7,343 nt of DNA from Candidatus Zipacnadia bacterium. Its GTDB lineage: Bacteria; Armatimonadota; Zipacnadia; Zipacnadales; Zipacnadaceae. The stretch lies in NCBI GenBank assembly GCA_029821455.1, contig JALGTI010000154.1, positions 1 through 7,343 of the forward strand, in the 5' to 3' direction. Below are positions 6,359 to 7,343 of the stretch, piece after piece (the first letter of the stretch is position 1; each line of letters starts with the position of its first letter). Both the position numbers and the translations under genes were made by a program. Below the pieces are notes generated by a model that was given only the letters and a program-made list of their open reading frames with translations, searched no databases and was not told the origin of the DNA.

Positions 6359-6380
6359 GGACAGGCCCCAGCGCCTGTCC
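6359..6380 (+). other. Hairpin immediately after dapF
   Basis: An 8-bp perfect stem GGACAGGC/GCCTGTCC with a 6-nt loop CCCAGC, beginning 1 nt after the dapF stop. It has no T-run of its own; the next hairpin starts directly after it. It could act as a 3'-end stabiliser for the upstream operon mRNA or as part of a tandem terminator. Confidence 0.5.
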
Positions 6381-6414
6381 ACGCCGCCGGAAGATAATCA
6401 CTCAGGCGGCGTTT
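6381..6414 (+). terminator. Possible weak terminator or attenuator between dapF and dapL
   Basis: An 8-bp perfect stem ACGCCGCC/GGCGGCGT (6381-6388 with 6405-6412), a 16-nt loop, and a short tail TTTGTATAT. The GC-rich stem and T-rich tail resemble an intrinsic terminator, but the loop is long and the T-run is interrupted. Partial termination with read-through into dapL is plausible. No convincing promoter for dapL is visible after it. Confidence 0.45.
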
Positions 6415-6424
6415 GTATATCTGG

Positions 6425-6431
6425 AAGGAGG
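6425..6431 (+). promoter_or_regulatory. Shine-Dalgarno of dapL, fixing a TTG start
   Basis: AAGGAGG, a full match to the anti-Shine-Dalgarno core, sits 7 nt before the TTG at 6439-6441. This is the strongest ribosome binding site in the window and decides the TTG start. Confidence 0.85.
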
Positions 6432-6438
6432 TCTCAGC

Positions 6439-7343
6439 TTGGAACTGGCACAGCGGCTACAACGCATCCCGCCTTATCCGTTCCGTGAGATCGCTATGCT
6501 CAAGGCGAAGATGATAGAGGAGGGCCGCGAGCCGATTGACTTTGGCATCGGCGACCCGGATATGCCGACCCCTGACTTCATCATCAAGGCCCTCTACGAG
6601 GCAGCCAAGGACCCGGCGACCCACCCCTACGACGAGTCCGGCTTCGGCATCCCCGAATATAAGGAGGCCATCGCTGACTTCAGCAAACGACGCTTCGGGG
6701 TCGAGGTCAGCCCCGATGGGGAGATACAAAGCTGCATTGGCACCAAGGAAGCGCTTGCCCATATTGTCTGGGCCTACGTTGACCCCGGTGACATCGTGCT
6801 GGTGCCTGACCCGGCCTACTCGGTCTACAAGGTCCAGACCAGTTGGTGCGATGGAACGCCATTCCCGATGCCGCTGCTGGCTGAGAATGACTTCCTGCCG
6901 GACTTCGAGGCCATACCTAAGGATGTAGCCAGGGCTGCAAAGCTGATGTTCCTGAGCTACCCCAACAACCCGACAGGCGCAGTCGCGCCGCTGGAATTCC
7001 TGGAGGCGGCGGTCAGATTCGCCCACGACAATGAGCTTCTCATCGTCAACGATGCTGCCTATTGCGAGGTGGCCTTCGATGGCTATAACCCTCACAGTAT
7101 CCTGGAAGTGGAGGGGGCCAAGCAGGTGGCCATCGAGATGCACTCGCTCTCAAAGACGTTCAATATGACCGGCTGGCGCGTTGGCTGGGCGATGGGCGGG
7201 GCCGAATATGTCGAGGGGCTTTCCAAGGCCAAGAGCAATGTGGACAGCGGCACCTTTATGGCGATCCAGCGGGCCGCCATCGCCGGGCTGCAGCGCTACG
7301 AAGAGTGGGTGGACACGATGCGCGGGGAGTACCAGCGGCGGCG
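6439..7343 (+). CDS. dapL: LL-diaminopimelate aminotransferase, 3' truncated by window edge
   Basis: The first 301 codons of a class I/II PLP aminotransferase, open to the right edge. It begins at TTG (peptide MELAQRLQRIPPYPFREIAM); the next in-frame ATG, at 6496, would delete the conserved LQRIPPYPF segment. Family features are FGIGDPDMPTP (51-61 region), HPYDESGFGIPEYKEAI, the phosphate-binding GTKEA (101-105), PAY with Y127 stacking on PLP, YPNNPTGA (174-181), D205 and Y208 in NDAAYCEV, and the Schiff-base lysine K239 in SLSKTFNMTGWRVGW with R247. DapL converts L-tetrahydrodipicolinate directly to LL-DAP using glutamate, bypassing the succinyl/acetyl route. The dapF neighbour supports DapL over a general aspartate or alanine aminotransferase, which cannot be fully excluded from sequence alone. 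The substrate-binding C-terminal part lies outside the window. Confidence 0.88.
   Translation, partial: MELAQRLQRIPPYPFREIAMLKAKMIEEGREPIDFGIGDPDMPTPDFIIKALYEAAKDPATHPYDESGFGIPEYKEAIADFSKRRFGVEVSPDGEIQSCIGTKEALAHIVWAYVDPGDIVLVPDPAYSVYKVQTSWCDGTPFPMPLLAENDFLPDFEAIPKDVARAAKLMFLSYPNNPTGAVAPLEFLEAAVRFAHDNELLIVNDAAYCEVAFDGYNPHSILEVEGAKQVAIEMHSLSKTFNMTGWRVGWAMGGAEYVEGLSKAKSNVDSGTFMAIQRAAIAGLQRYEEWVDTMRGEYQRR

Noticed and set aside
1..7343. Search for CRISPR arrays, transposase genes, phage genes, att sites or a defence system.
   Set aside because: No spaced direct repeats, terminal inverted repeats with a transposase, or defence-type motifs were seen. The tRNA-Leu gene, a common integration target, is intact and has no obvious repeated 3' end nearby within the window.

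Overview
The window is 7.3 kb of GC-rich bacterial chromosome with dense, ordinary gene packing. Two blocks diverge from an intergenic region of about 220 bp (2199-2417). The left block is read entirely on the minus strand: a secreted CARDB-domain protein of unknown function (516-2198), a hairpin terminator, a tRNA-Leu(CAG) gene with its own terminator, and the first 61 codons of an M28-family metallopeptidase that runs off the left edge. The right block is on the plus strand: mutL, miaA, hfq, dapF and then dapL, which is cut by the right edge.

The right block is the best supported part. mutL, miaA and hfq are separated by only 6 nt each and dapF follows hfq by 28 nt, so they probably form one operon. 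It is served by a recognisable sigma-70-type promoter at 2378-2406 whose expected start point lies only about 5 nt before the mutL ATG. dapL is separated from dapF by 81 nt containing two hairpins, the second of which may be a partial terminator. The functions are mismatch repair (MutL), tRNA A37 prenylation (MiaA), an RNA chaperone (Hfq), and two consecutive steps of lysine/meso-diaminopimelate synthesis: DapL makes LL-DAP from tetrahydrodipicolinate and DapF epimerises it to meso-DAP. Having dapF beside dapL points to the aminotransferase version of the pathway and a DAP-type peptidoglycan.

The organism cannot be named from this sequence. mutL-miaA-hfq is a widespread order, and its continuation into dapF-dapL resembles what I recall from some Clostridia and related lineages. 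High GC, GTG/TTG starts, DapL and a divergent Hfq fit a GC-rich Firmicute-like or deep-branching Terrabacteria lineage (for example Armatimonadota), but this is inference.

I found no CRISPR array, insertion sequence, phage gene or defence system. The points worth a second look are subtle: MutL has every C-terminal endonuclease motif but Asn in place of the catalytic Asp; Hfq has Ser in place of the hallmark His of its Sm2 motif; mutL appears to be translated from a leaderless or near-leaderless transcript; palindromic sequences sit in both divergent promoter regions; and the CARDB protein carries a C-terminal module with four cysteines that I do not recognise.
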